The translations under genes were made by a program, and so were the position numbers. This document shows, one piece after another, positions 1-7,991 of a stretch of 64,000 bases of DNA (the first letter of the stretch is position 1; every line of letters begins with the position of its first letter). Below the pieces are notes generated by a model. That model did not search any database. It was not told where the DNA came from and saw only the letters and a list, made by a program, of their open reading frames with translations. This DNA comes from Streptomyces sp. V4I2 (lineage in GTDB: Bacteria; Actinomycetota; Actinomycetes; Streptomycetales; Streptomycetaceae), in the NCBI RefSeq assembly GCF_030817655.1, contig NZ_JAUSZM010000003.1, positions 4,898,001 to 4,962,000 on the forward strand, given 5' to 3'.

Positions 1-2
1 CA

Positions 3-2057
3 CGCCACCGGGTTTTCGGACGACCCGAGGACCTCATGCGCCCCGAACATGGTGTGGGTTCGCCGCGCTTCGCGGTTCTGCCGAACGCCGAGCCCGCCTC
101 ACCGGCCATGCTGGCAGAAGGCGGTCTCGGCGAGCTGTTCAACGTCTACGCCGGGGTGAGAAGCGGTCGAGTGGTCGTGCTCGGTGAGCCCGGATCGGGC
201 AAGTCCGCAGCCGCCGTTCTCACCGTTCTGAAAGCCGTTCAGGAGCGCCAGGGCATCGAGGACGAGCGGGAGCGCGAGCGGGTGCCGGTTCCGGTGCTGC
301 TCACTCCGAAGGGCTGGAACCCGAAGAGTCAGAGGGTGCAGGACTGGCTCGCCGACCGGCTCGTCAGTGACTTCAAAGCCCTGCGTGCGCCCTCCTTGAG
401 CACGCGGACTCCAGCACAGTTGGTCTGCGAGCGGCGCATCGCGCTGTTCCTCGACGGCTTCGACGACATCGACCCCGAGCAGCGGGACGCGGCGCTGCTC
501 GCCCTGCGCGATCTGAGCGAGAACATCCGGCTGGTGATCTTCAGCAGGAACGAGCAGTTCACGCAAGCGGCGCGGATGCGGCGACTGTCCAGGGCCGCCG
601 TACTCGAACTCCAACCCGTGCCGGCCGCGGTGGCGGCGGACTGTCTCTCAGCCTGGCAGCCCGATGGAATCCACTTGCACCTCCGGCAGCCGCTCGCCGA
701 GCGCGTCCGAGAAGAGCCCGACGGTGTACTGGCACGGGCCCTCCGTACGCCTCTGATGCTGACCCTGTTGCGGGACGCGTTCCCCCATGGCGAGATCGAC
801 GGATTCCCCGCGCTGGTGGAGGAGTTGCTCACGCCCGGGCGGTTCAGAACTCCCGAGGACATCCACGACCGTCTCCTCAAGCAGATCCTGCACCGGGCGT
901 ACCCTCCCGACCGCCCCAACGCCTCCACCCCGTACACCCTGGACCAGGCGCAGCGCTGGCTCGGCCGCATCGCCAAGCGGATGACCGGCGACGAGGCACA
1001 GGAACTGGCGTGGTGGCGCATGCACGAGTGGGCCTCCGCCGCCTGGCGGATCCTCGCGGGGATAGCCGGCGGCGGTCTCGCCGCGGGGCTGATCGCCGCT
1101 CTCGTGGGCCGGTTCACCAACGAACTCGGCGAGCGGACGGTCATCGGGGTGTTTCCGGCCGCGGTGGCCGGTGCGGTGCTCGGGCTCGCCACCGGAATCG
1201 TCACCGAACGGCGCGCCGCGCATGTCAATCTGCTTCGAGGCTCCGAGAGGGCAGGCTTCAACGCCGGGATGGGGTTGATGTCCGGGCTCGCGGTCGGGAG
1301 CGCGGTGGCGCTGACCGTCGGCCCCGCATCCGGACCGGTCGTGGCTGTGATCGCGGCGCCGGTGGCTGCCCTGACAGCCGGGATCGGGACCGGTTTCGCC
1401 GCCGGCCTGCTGGACCTGACTCCTCCCGAGGCCACCACGAGGTCACAGGCATCGCCCCTGAAGCGTTTCCTGGGCCGACTGGTGGTGGGACTCCCGGCCG
1501 GGCTCGCCACCGGGCTCCCGGCCGGTCTGGCGGGCGGTATCCCGCTCGGCCTCGCCCAGGGCACGCGGCGCGGGCTCGTCGTCGGCCTGGCCATCGGCAT
1601 CGCCTACGTCCTCGCGTTCGGCCTCCTCGACGGCTTCGCCCGGATCGCGCCGAACGCCGACTCCCCCGTGGGCCCGAAGTCCGCCTGGAACGAGGACCGG
1701 AGACACAGCCTCTCCACGGGCGTCGTCTTCGGACTCGCCATGGGGTTCGCGGCCGGGCTCACCGATGCCCTTGCCACCGCCCGGCACGATCCTCTCGGGG
1801 TCGCGATACCGGTCGGGCTCATCACCGGAGTGGTGGTCGGTGTCGTGACCGGGACCGCGGCCGGCCTCACCGTGTCCAACAGCTGGCGGACCATGGTCGT
1901 GTTCGTGCAGCTGTGGGTGCTGCGTGTCCTCCCGCTGAGGGCGATGCGCTTCCTCGAGGACGCCCGCGAACGGGACGTACTGCGAGAGACAGGGCCCTTC
2001 TACGAGTTCCGGCACGCACGCCTCAAGGACTATCTGGCGCGGCAGCCGGAGAGCTGA
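3..2057 (+). CDS. NACHT-type P-loop NTPase with glycine-rich membrane tail (5' end outside window)
   Basis: The Walker A motif GEPGSGKS lies about 50 residues after the first ATG (position 36). The Walker B-like stretch LFLDGFDDID follows at about residue 137, the NACHT arrangement of signalling NTPases. The second half (roughly residues 340-625) is a run of glycine/alanine-rich hydrophobic segments such as AGLATGLPAGLAGG, probably several membrane helices, and the last 40 residues are soluble. The frame is open back to the window edge, and the residues before position 36 read like the usual lead-in to this family, so the protein very likely starts upstream. No effector domain is visible in what remains. 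Bacterial NACHT proteins include defence ATPases, but this membrane-tailed type is also a common Streptomyces paralogue family of unknown role. Family call is firm; function is not. Confidence 0.8.
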   Translation, partial: RHRVFGRPEDLMRPEHGVGSPRFAVLPNAEPASPAMLAEGGLGELFNVYAGVRSGRVVVLGEPGSGKSAAAVLTVLKAVQERQGIEDERERERVPVPVLLTPKGWNPKSQRVQDWLADRLVSDFKALRAPSLSTRTPAQLVCERRIALFLDGFDDIDPEQRDAALLALRDLSENIRLVIFSRNEQFTQAARMRRLSRAAVLELQPVPAAVAADCLSAWQPDGIHLHLRQPLAERVREEPDGVLARALRTPLMLTLLRDAFPHGEIDGFPALVEELLTPGRFRTPEDIHDRLLKQILHRAYPPDRPNASTPYTLDQAQRWLGRIAKRMTGDEAQELAWWRMHEWASAAWRILAGIAGGGLAAGLIAALVGRFTNELGERTVIGVFPAAVAGAVLGLATGIVTERRAAHVNLLRGSERAGFNAGMGLMSGLAVGSAVALTVGPASGPVVAVIAAPVAALTAGIGTGFAAGLLDLTPPEATTRSQASPLKRFLGRLVVGLPAGLATGLPAGLAGGIPLGLAQGTRRGLVVGLAIGIAYVLAFGLLDGFARIAPNADSPVGPKSAWNEDRRHSLSTGVVFGLAMGFAAGLTDALATARHDPLGVAIPVGLITGVVVGVVTGTAAGLTVSNSWRTMVVFVQLWVLRVLPLRAMRFLEDARERDVLRETGPFYEFRHARLKDYLARQPES

Positions 2058-2210
2058 TCGAGAAGGTGCCGACTACCGAGCCTTCCCGCCGACATCACCA
2101 CCTGGCACCGGATTCGCACGACTGATCGGCACCGTACGGGGAAGCCAGCTGATAGCGGCGCAGCCACCGGGTTCACCGGTGATTCACCGTCCATCGGCAG
2201 GAGAAGACAG

Positions 2211-2393
2211 ATGCTGGCATTCGTGGCGGGCGCGCTCTTCGTCATCGCCTTCATCATCCGCGTCACGGAGACGTCGACAGATACGATCTTCAGTCCGACG
2301 AGTCTCATGTTCGTCGGCCTTGCTTTCCTCGCCGTGCACATGGCCGGCGTAGGGGCCGGCCGGTCCCCCCGGGGAAGTGGACGTCGCCGCTGA
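2211..2393 (+). CDS. Small two-helix membrane protein
   Basis: A 60-residue protein preceded by a good ribosome binding site (AGGAGAAG, 6-7 bases before the ATG). Residues 1-17 form a hydrophobic helix. A second helix spans roughly residues 29-47, and the tail is short and very basic (RSPRGSGRRR), predicted cytoplasmic. The protein is not recognised beyond being a short integral membrane protein of the sort common in actinomycetes. It sits alone between the NACHT gene and the GAF-ANTAR genes, about 150 bases from the former. Confidence 0.6.
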   Translation: MLAFVAGALFVIAFIIRVTETSTDTIFSPTSLMFVGLAFLAVHMAGVGAGRSPRGSGRRR

Positions 2394-2598
2394 GCAGGGA
2401 ACCCAACTCAGGGCTTGGCAGCGCCTTCGCGTTCGGTGACGTCATGGTCCGGCCGCACCCGCAGCACCGGCGTCTGGCCCGTCGTCTGCCGGAGCGGCTG
2501 CTGACCGACCACGTTCCGTGCGCTGGTACGGCCCACCGGGGAACGAACCGCGGCCAGGACGGACGGCCTCGTCACAACGCCTGGAAGGGGTGGCCCGG

Positions 2599-3360
2599 GT
2601 GGGGACTGACAGGCGGTCGTCCCGCGTTCGGATGCTGGTGGCCGAGCAGGCGGTCCGGCGTGGTGCGCGGGTCGGTGTGGTGGACGTGTGCACCGCGGCC
2701 GTGGCCGCGCTGCCGGTCGGCGGGGCCGGGCTGTCGGCGATGTACCGGTCCGCGCCGAGCCATCCGTTGTGCAGCACCGACGCCATCAGCGAGCAACTGG
2801 AAGAGCTCCAGCTCACCCTGGGCGAAGGGCCCTGCGTGGATGCCTTCCTGCACGGCTCGGCCGTCCTGACACCCGATCTGCTCACCCGTGACCTGCAGAA
2901 CCGCTGGACGGTGTTCGCCGACGCGGCCCTGGAAGCCGGAGCCCGCGCGGTCTTCGCGCTCCCCCTGCAGCTGGGGGCGATCAGCCCTGGAGTCCTGGAC
3001 CTGTATGCCAACGTGCCGACCGCGCTGGACGCCGAGGAACTGGCCGACGCACTGGCGTTCGCCGACCTCGCGACGTTGGTCCTGCTCGACACGAGGATCG
3101 ACGAGACGGGCGCGCCGACCGGCGGTCCGATGCCGGACCAGAGCTTCGAGGACCTGGGCGCGTACCGCGCGGAGATCGACCAGGCCAGCGGCATGCTCAC
3201 CGCCCAGCTCGGAGTCGGCATCGAAGAAGCCTTCGTCAGACTTCGTGCCTACGCGTATATGAGGGGCCGCCGGCTCGCCGACGTGGCCGCCGACGTGGTG
3301 GCCCGCCGAGTCCGTTTCTCTCCGGACGCGGAGCCGAACGAGGAAGATGAGAGAACCTGA
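2599..3360 (+). CDS. GAF and ANTAR domain regulator
   Basis: A likely cytoplasmic sensor that controls RNA antitermination. The N-terminal two thirds is GAF-like, with the hallmark LTLGEGPCVDAF shared with other actinobacterial GAF-ANTAR proteins. The C-terminal 60 residues (YRAEIDQASGMLTAQLGV onward, then AFVRLRAYAYMRGRRL) form the three-helix ANTAR RNA-binding domain. The GTG at 2599 is preferred because GGAAGGGG lies 8-9 bases before it; a more distal GTG at 2518 would add 27 residues of unlikely composition. Another GAF-ANTAR gene follows 80 bases downstream in the same direction. The ligand of the GAF domain cannot be told from sequence. Confidence 0.85.
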   Translation: MGTDRRSSRVRMLVAEQAVRRGARVGVVDVCTAAVAALPVGGAGLSAMYRSAPSHPLCSTDAISEQLEELQLTLGEGPCVDAFLHGSAVLTPDLLTRDLQNRWTVFADAALEAGARAVFALPLQLGAISPGVLDLYANVPTALDAEELADALAFADLATLVLLDTRIDETGAPTGGPMPDQSFEDLGAYRAEIDQASGMLTAQLGVGIEEAFVRLRAYAYMRGRRLADVAADVVARRVRFSPDAEPNEEDERT

Positions 3361-3439
3361 CGCATGACTGCCGACCGCCGAACGCGCCGCATTTCCCGCC
3401 CGTTCAGGCCGGGACCGGTCTCAATCGAGGGTGCCCACG

Positions 3440-4156
3440 ATGGATCAACAGCTTCTGGCCAAGACCTTCGTCGAGCTGGCCGACAATCTGGTCGCCGACT
3501 TCGACCTCATCGACTTCCTGCGCCTGCTGACCGACCGCTGCGTCGGCATGCTCGACGCGAGCGCCGCGGGGGTGCTGCTCGCCGACCGGGACGGCAAACT
3601 CCGCGTCATGGCCGCCTCGGACGAACAGGTGCGCCTGCTGGAGCTCTTCCAGCTCCAGAACGACGAAGGCCCCTGCCTTGAGTGCTGCCGCACCGGCACA
3701 CCGGTGATCGTCCCCGATCTCGGTACGGAGACCGCCCGCTGGCCGCGCTTCGCGGTGGCGGCCCAGCGCGGCGGGTTCGGGGCGGTCCAGGCCCTGCCCA
3801 TGCGTCTGCGGGACGAGGTCGTCGGCGCCCTGAATCTCTTCCGCACCACTCCCGGCCCGTTCGATCCGGCCTACACGCCCGTCGCCCAGGCCCTGGCCGA
3901 CGTCGCCACCATCAGCCTGTTGCAACAACGCACCGTCCACCGCGGCACGGTGCTCAACGAACAGTTGCAGATGGCGTTGAACAGCCGGGTACTGATCGAA
4001 CAGGCGAAGGGGAAGCTCGCCGAACGCCAGGGCATCGACATGGAGCAGGCGTTCACCGCGCTGCGCGGCTACGCCCGCGCCCACAACCGGCGCCTGGTCG
4101 ACGTGGCCCGCTCCTTCATCGACGACTCCGAACCCCTCGCCGGTCTGGGGTCCTGA
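3440..4156 (+). CDS. GAF and ANTAR domain regulator (second copy)
   Basis: A 238-residue protein with the same layout as its upstream neighbour: GAF domain at about residues 15-160 (LQNDEGPCLECCRTG, then VQALPMRLRDEVVGALNLF) and ANTAR at about residues 175-230 (VLIEQAKGKLAERQGI, AFTALRGYARAHNRRLVDVA). It is closer to the family norm than the first copy. The ATG at 3440 follows GAGG by 10 bases; a GTG at 3431 is an alternative. ANTAR domains bind paired hexaloop hairpins in nascent RNA; no such pair was resolved here by eye. The gene ends 92 bases from the convergent sigma-factor gene. Confidence 0.9.
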   Translation: MDQQLLAKTFVELADNLVADFDLIDFLRLLTDRCVGMLDASAAGVLLADRDGKLRVMAASDEQVRLLELFQLQNDEGPCLECCRTGTPVIVPDLGTETARWPRFAVAAQRGGFGAVQALPMRLRDEVVGALNLFRTTPGPFDPAYTPVAQALADVATISLLQQRTVHRGTVLNEQLQMALNSRVLIEQAKGKLAERQGIDMEQAFTALRGYARAHNRRLVDVARSFIDDSEPLAGLGS

Positions 4157-4248
4157 CGTACGCCACACAGCCCCCAGCCCCCAGCGCCGAGCGAGGCCGT
4201 CGGGCCCCGGCCCGGCCAGTCCGGCGCCGCCCGTGCACCGGGACGTCG

Positions 4249-5067
4249 TCACACCGCCCTCCTGCCGTCGTGTGCCTCGGCCATCACCTGGTCGCGCAGG
4301 CGCGCACAGGTGCGGGTGATCAGACGGGAGACGTGCATCTGCGAGAGACCGAGCTGCAGGGCGATCCGATCCTGCGTCATCTCGCAGAAGAACCTCATGT
4401 AGAGGATCTGTCGTTCGCGTTCGGGCAGTGCCCGCAGCAGCGGGCGGAGTGCCTGACGGTTGACGATCAGGTCGAAGCCGGGCTCCGTGCCACCGAGAGT
4501 GTCGGTCAGTGGGTGACTGTGCTCGGAGCGGCCGGGTCCGGCGTCCAGGGACTGCGTGGTGAAGCTCTCCATCGCCCCCTCCCCCAGCCGTACCTCCGCC
4601 TCGGTGAGGCCGGTGTGCGCGGCGATCTCGTGAACGGAGGGTTCACGGCCGTAGAGCGAAGCGCACTCATGGCCGGCGGTACGGACCCGGCCGCGCAGCT
4701 CCTGTACGCGTCGCGGCACATGTACGCCCCACAGATGGTCCCGGAAGTGGCGTTTCACCTCGCCGAGGATCGTCGGTACGGCAAAACTCGGGAAGGCGGT
4801 TCCGTGGTCCGGGTCGAAGCGGGTCACTGCCTTGACCAGGCCGAGTTGGGCGACCTGCTTGAGGTCTTCGAAGGACTCGCCGCGATGGCGGAAGCGCCCG
4901 GCGAGCCGTACGGCCATCGGCGCCCAGGCGCACACCACCTCCTGCCGCAGCGCGGACTTCTCCGGGCCGTCCGGGAGAGCGGTGATACGGCGGAACGCGG
5001 CATCGGTGTCCGGAGCGTCGTCATAGGGGTGCGTGCTTCGTGGGCTCTGTGCGCGTGCGTAAGGCAT
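4249..5067 (-). CDS. SigB/SigF/SigG-family RNA polymerase sigma factor
   Basis: An alternative sigma factor of 272 residues, probably for stress or development. Region 2 is at about residues 45-120 (FEDLKQVAQLGLVKAVTRFD, then AFPSFAVPTILGEVKRHFRD), region 3 at about 125-175, and region 4 with its helix-turn-helix at about 205-260 (LPERERQILYMRFF, MTQDRIALQLGLSQMHVSR). The ATG at 5067 follows GGGGAGA by about 10 bases; an in-frame GTG two codons upstream is too close to that site, and longer extensions have implausible composition. No anti-sigma factor adjoins it, though two orphan histidine-kinase-like ATPases (35975 and 52507) of the anti-sigma type lie elsewhere in the window. Which paralogue this is cannot be assigned. 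Confidence 0.92.
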   Translation of the reverse strand: MPYARAQSPRSTHPYDDAPDTDAAFRRITALPDGPEKSALRQEVVCAWAPMAVRLAGRFRHRGESFEDLKQVAQLGLVKAVTRFDPDHGTAFPSFAVPTILGEVKRHFRDHLWGVHVPRRVQELRGRVRTAGHECASLYGREPSVHEIAAHTGLTEAEVRLGEGAMESFTTQSLDAGPGRSEHSHPLTDTLGGTEPGFDLIVNRQALRPLLRALPERERQILYMRFFCEMTQDRIALQLGLSQMHVSRLITRTCARLRDQVMAEAHDGRRAV

Positions 5068-5481
5068 GGGCACGTGTCTCCCCGGTCGCTGGCGTCGCTC
5101 ACCGTGGGAGCCGGCAGACCGCAGCACACTGGGGAGCAGCGACAGCTGCCCCCACGGGCGTGCCTCCGGTCTGAAGCACACCGGGTGAGTGCCCGGGCAG
5201 CCCGCTTCCAAACAGGAACTGGGCCACGCAACTGCGGCTGCTCACGGTCGACATGCGGGCGAGAGCAACGCGTGCGGGCGGTGCCCCGGCCGCCATCCGC
5301 GCCGTCGGCACCGCACCGTTCATCCGCCGACGCCCCAGTGCCCCCGTGTCCCCGACGGGCCCCGGCGTGGCGCCGATCCGGGGCTATGCTGCTGAACGAC
5401 GTCCCAGACCCAGGCGCCGCACCGCCCATCGGCCACGATGGCACTCCCGCACGTTTCCGGTCTCCTGAAACGAGGCGCCCC

Positions 5482-6126
5482 ATGCAGACTCCGCGGCAAC
5501 CCCACGAACCCGAAGGCTCCAAGCCGACCGCCATGGACACGGTGCGGCTGCGCCGACTGAACCGATGGCAGGCAGAGGGGATGCGAGAGGACCTGGCGGA
5601 TCTCTACGTGGAGTCCTCCGCCACCCCGGCCGGTCAGGAATTCCAGGATCGGCAGGAGTTCCTGCGCCGTCTGGCACACGACGTCCAACAGCCGGGATTC
5701 GACATGCTGGTCGCCGAGGCGCAGTCCCTGACCGGCTGTGTCCTCGGATTCCCCGTGCCGCGCGACGGCTCCTGGTGGCAGGAGTTCGAGGGACCTCTGC
5801 CACAGAACCTCGAGCAACTGACCGCCTCCGGCCATGTGTTCGCCATCACCGAGACCCTCGTCCATCCGCACGAGCACGCTCACGGGCTCGCCCGCCGCCT
5901 GCAGGAGCGCCTGCTCTCCGACCATCAGGCTTCGCTCGGCGTCACCTTGGTGGATCAGTCCGACCGTCAGGCCCGTGCCGTGTTCGAGACCTGGGGCTGG
6001 CAGGAGGCGGGGCGAGTCCTCCGCGCACCGACCGTCCTGTGCGTGGTGCTGCTGCCCCTCGGAGAGCGCACGACGGAGCATCCGGACGGCCTTGCCCACA
6101 ACGCCCGGACCCAACGGCCCGAGTAG
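5482..6126 (+). CDS. GNAT-family N-acetyltransferase
   Basis: A 214-residue protein with GNAT character: an N-terminal helix pair (WQAEGMREDLADLYVESS) and central beta strands (FDMLVAEAQSLTGCVLGFPV). The acetyl-CoA binding strand-turn-helix is centred on ITETLVHPHEHAHGLARRLQ, where the usual R/Q-x-x-G-x-G/A is relaxed to HEHAHGLA. The C-terminal strand region DQSDRQARAVFETWGW is typical. The ATG at 5482 follows GAGG by six bases. It is divergent from the sigma-factor gene across a 414-base gap holding both promoters. Substrate unknown. The open frame extends far upstream, but that part is antisense to the sigma gene and is rejected. Confidence 0.75.
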   Translation: MQTPRQPHEPEGSKPTAMDTVRLRRLNRWQAEGMREDLADLYVESSATPAGQEFQDRQEFLRRLAHDVQQPGFDMLVAEAQSLTGCVLGFPVPRDGSWWQEFEGPLPQNLEQLTASGHVFAITETLVHPHEHAHGLARRLQERLLSDHQASLGVTLVDQSDRQARAVFETWGWQEAGRVLRAPTVLCVVLLPLGERTTEHPDGLAHNARTQRPE

Positions 6127-6147
6127 CCGCCCCCGCCGGAACGGGAG

Positions 6148-6546
6148 TCACGGAGGGTCGCGGCGGTGCCTCGTTGCGACCTCCGTCGATGTGCGGTCCG
6201 CCAGATGAAGGCCCCGCAGCGCTCGGCGCAGCTCCCGCTGTACCGGCTCCGGAAGCGTCCGGTCATTCGTCGTGACGACCAGAGCCGCAGCCACGTCCCG
6301 GAGCTTGATGTTGCAGTGCTGCGACACCTCCACCAGCACGTCCCAGGCCCTCTCGCTGGAACACGGCGCGAGGGCCATCACCATGCCGCGCGCCTGGTCG
6401 ATCACCGCTCGGCTCGCCAGCGCCCGCGCCAACTGCTCGTTCTTGGCGCGCAGTTCGACGACCTCGGCCAGCAGATCCGCGTCCCCCGTCGCAGGCACGG
6501 TTCTCAACAATCGCTGTTCTTCACGGGGCGTGGTCACCTGGTGCAT
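6148..6546 (-). CDS. Short ANTAR-domain protein
   Basis: A 132-residue protein with little besides an ANTAR-like module. A short coiled coil (VVELRAKNEQLARALASR) precedes AVIDQARGMVMALAPC and WDVLVEVSQHCNIKLRDVA. The start follows GAGG by 8-9 bases. The protein lacks a sensor domain, so it would need a partner or be constitutively active in RNA binding. It is the second of two tandem, clearly paralogous genes (next one upstream at 6600), separated by about 50 bases and probably co-transcribed. Confidence 0.8.
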   Translation of the reverse strand: MHQVTTPREEQRLLRTVPATGDADLLAEVVELRAKNEQLARALASRAVIDQARGMVMALAPCSSERAWDVLVEVSQHCNIKLRDVAAALVVTTNDRTLPEPVQRELRRALRGLHLADRTSTEVATRHRRDPP

Positions 6547-6599
6547 CGTGCGTACCTCACAGGGCAGTCATCCTGTCCATAGGTGGTCGGCGGCGTGCA

Positions 6600-6962
6600 T
6601 CACGGCCTCTCCCTTTCCGCGTGAAATCGCCGCAGCGTACGACGCAGCGCCCGCTGCACGTGTGCCGGGAGCGGCTTGCCCTCCCAGGCGGCGACCACGG
6701 CCGCGGCCACCTCCGGAAGTCTGGCGTCGCACTGCCGTGAGACATCCACCAGCAGCTTCTTGGCCGCCCCGCGGCGGCAGGGGGTCAGGACCATCACCAT
6801 GCCGCGGGCCTGGTCGATCACCGCACGGCCGGCCAGCGCCCGCCGCAGCTGGTCGTTCTCGGCGCGCAGGGCGACGACGTCCTGCCCCGCCGGCGTGTTC
6901 CCCCACGTGGGCTCGGCCCGGAGATCCCACCACTCCTGTTGGATCACGGTCGTGCGTTGCAT
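6600..6962 (-). CDS. Short ANTAR-domain protein (tandem paralogue)
   Basis: A 120-residue paralogue of the downstream ANTAR gene, with the same order: short coiled coil (VVALRAENDQLRRALAGR), then AVIDQARGMVMVLTPC and LVDVSRQCDARLPEVAAAV. The ATG at 6962 is chosen because GAGAGG lies eight bases before it; a GTG three codons further up overlaps that site. The shared core AVIDQARGMVM and neighbouring DNA identity point to a local duplication. With the two GAF-ANTAR genes, four ANTAR genes lie within about 4.4 kb. Confidence 0.8.
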   Translation of the reverse strand: MQRTTVIQQEWWDLRAEPTWGNTPAGQDVVALRAENDQLRRALAGRAVIDQARGMVMVLTPCRRGAAKKLLVDVSRQCDARLPEVAAAVVAAWEGKPLPAHVQRALRRTLRRFHAERERP

Positions 6963-6994
6963 GGCATACACCTCTCAACGGACCACTTCACAGG

Positions 6995-7273
6995 TCACCT
7001 GCGGTGTTCACGGTCCCGACGGTCCTCGCGCCTCCAGCGCGCCCGGTGCTGACGGCTGTAGCGGCGGTCCCAGCGTTCCTGACGATTCCGGCGCTCCTGG
7101 TAGCCCCGGTAGTCCCCGAGGTCGGAACTGCCGCCACGGCTCCGGCCTCCGCCACGGTCGCGGCCGTAGCGGGTGACGCCGTAGACCAGCACTGCCGCGG
7201 CCACCCACCAGATGGGGTTGAGGAAGCCGAAGCCGAACAGGGCCACGATGAGGATGAGAAGCAGGACGAACAC
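6995..7273 (-). CDS. Small membrane protein with arginine-rich tail
   Basis: A 92-residue protein that is hydrophobic at the N-terminus (FVLLLILIVALFGFGFLNP and WWVAAAVLVYG, two helices or a hairpin within residues 1-33). The remaining 60 residues are highly charged and rich in Arg, Asp, Tyr and Gly (for example RRNRQERWDRRYSRQHRAR). The GTG start has GGGGAGG upstream. Such hydrophobic-plus-basic small proteins are common near stress genes in Streptomyces, and no function is established. The gene lies about 30 bases upstream of the paired ANTAR genes on the same strand, so it may share their transcript. Confidence 0.65.
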   Translation of the reverse strand: MFVLLLILIVALFGFGFLNPIWWVAAAVLVYGVTRYGRDRGGGRSRGGSSDLGDYRGYQERRNRQERWDRRYSRQHRARWRREDRRDREHRR

Positions 7274-7475
7274 GGTGGGCCTCCCCGGGAGCGGGACACA
7301 GCATCGATACCGGGGACTGGGGCCTCACCCCACAGCGTAGTCCTGCCCGGGGGCTGCGGATACAGCGCGACGTAAGCCCGTCCTGCCGGGCGATGGCTAC
7401 TTGACATCCGGCAGCCTCTGCCCAGCTCCCCGAACTCGTCCGTGCCGACACTGCGTTGACAAGGGAGGATGCCGA

Positions 7476-7565
7476 GTGGCCGTCTGGATCGTCGGTTTCG
7501 CCAAGCGCGGGCGCAGCGGTGGCCGCCGCCGTGGTGGCGGTCGGTACAGCCGCGGTCGCAGGTAA
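7476..7565 (+). CDS. Possible 29-residue arginine/glycine-rich peptide
   Basis: A GTG preceded by GGGAGGAT (about five bases) opens a frame with a hydrophobic start (AVWIVGFAK) and a tail of alternating Arg and Gly ending SRGRR. The Shine-Dalgarno match is good, but the frame is too short for composition tests to mean much. No homologue is recognised. It could equally be a chance frame in intergenic DNA. Confidence 0.25.
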   Translation: MAVWIVGFAKRGRSGGRRRGGGRYSRGRR

Positions 7566-7991
7566 GGGACCGACCGGGTCTCCGGAATCCTGAAGCAGGC
7601 CGGCGACAAGGCCATGGGCGCTTTCAGGCGCTCACCGCGAACGCCCCGGTCGGTGCGCGACCAATGTTCCCCGTCGTGATCGCAGGCGCGGGGCGGTGGC
7701 GCGTTGAAGCGGCGCTTCGGCGGCGAGCGCGTGGAACGGCACGGCTCCCTCGCGGAGCAGCCCTTGTCGCTCGAGGAACGCGGGACGCCATGGCCGAAGC
7801 CCGAAGCCTCTTCGCACGTCCTGCGGGCACCTCGCATCCCATCCGCTCACACACCGCGAGAGCCCGACACGGACGCCCTCCTGACGGACGCCCTCACAGG
7901 CCGCCGAAACACAGGCAGAGGGACTACGGCTCACGCTCGGGCAGCACCGGGAATCACGGATCATGTCGCCGCAGCCCGGACGGCAGGGCCT
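7566..7991. other. Intergenic stretch without a convincing gene
   Basis: About 425 bases between the tiny peptide frame and the HTTM gene. Open frames exist on both strands, but none has protein-like composition or a ribosome binding site that sets a start, and third-position GC bias is weak. No clear hairpin was found. It presumably holds only the 3' flank of the HTTM gene. Confidence 0.5.

Noticed and set aside
3682..5481. Long plus-strand open frame continuing upstream of the GNAT gene
   Set aside because: It crosses the second GAF-ANTAR gene out of frame and runs antisense to the sigma factor gene; composition is Arg/Pro-rich. Only the part from 5482 reads as protein.
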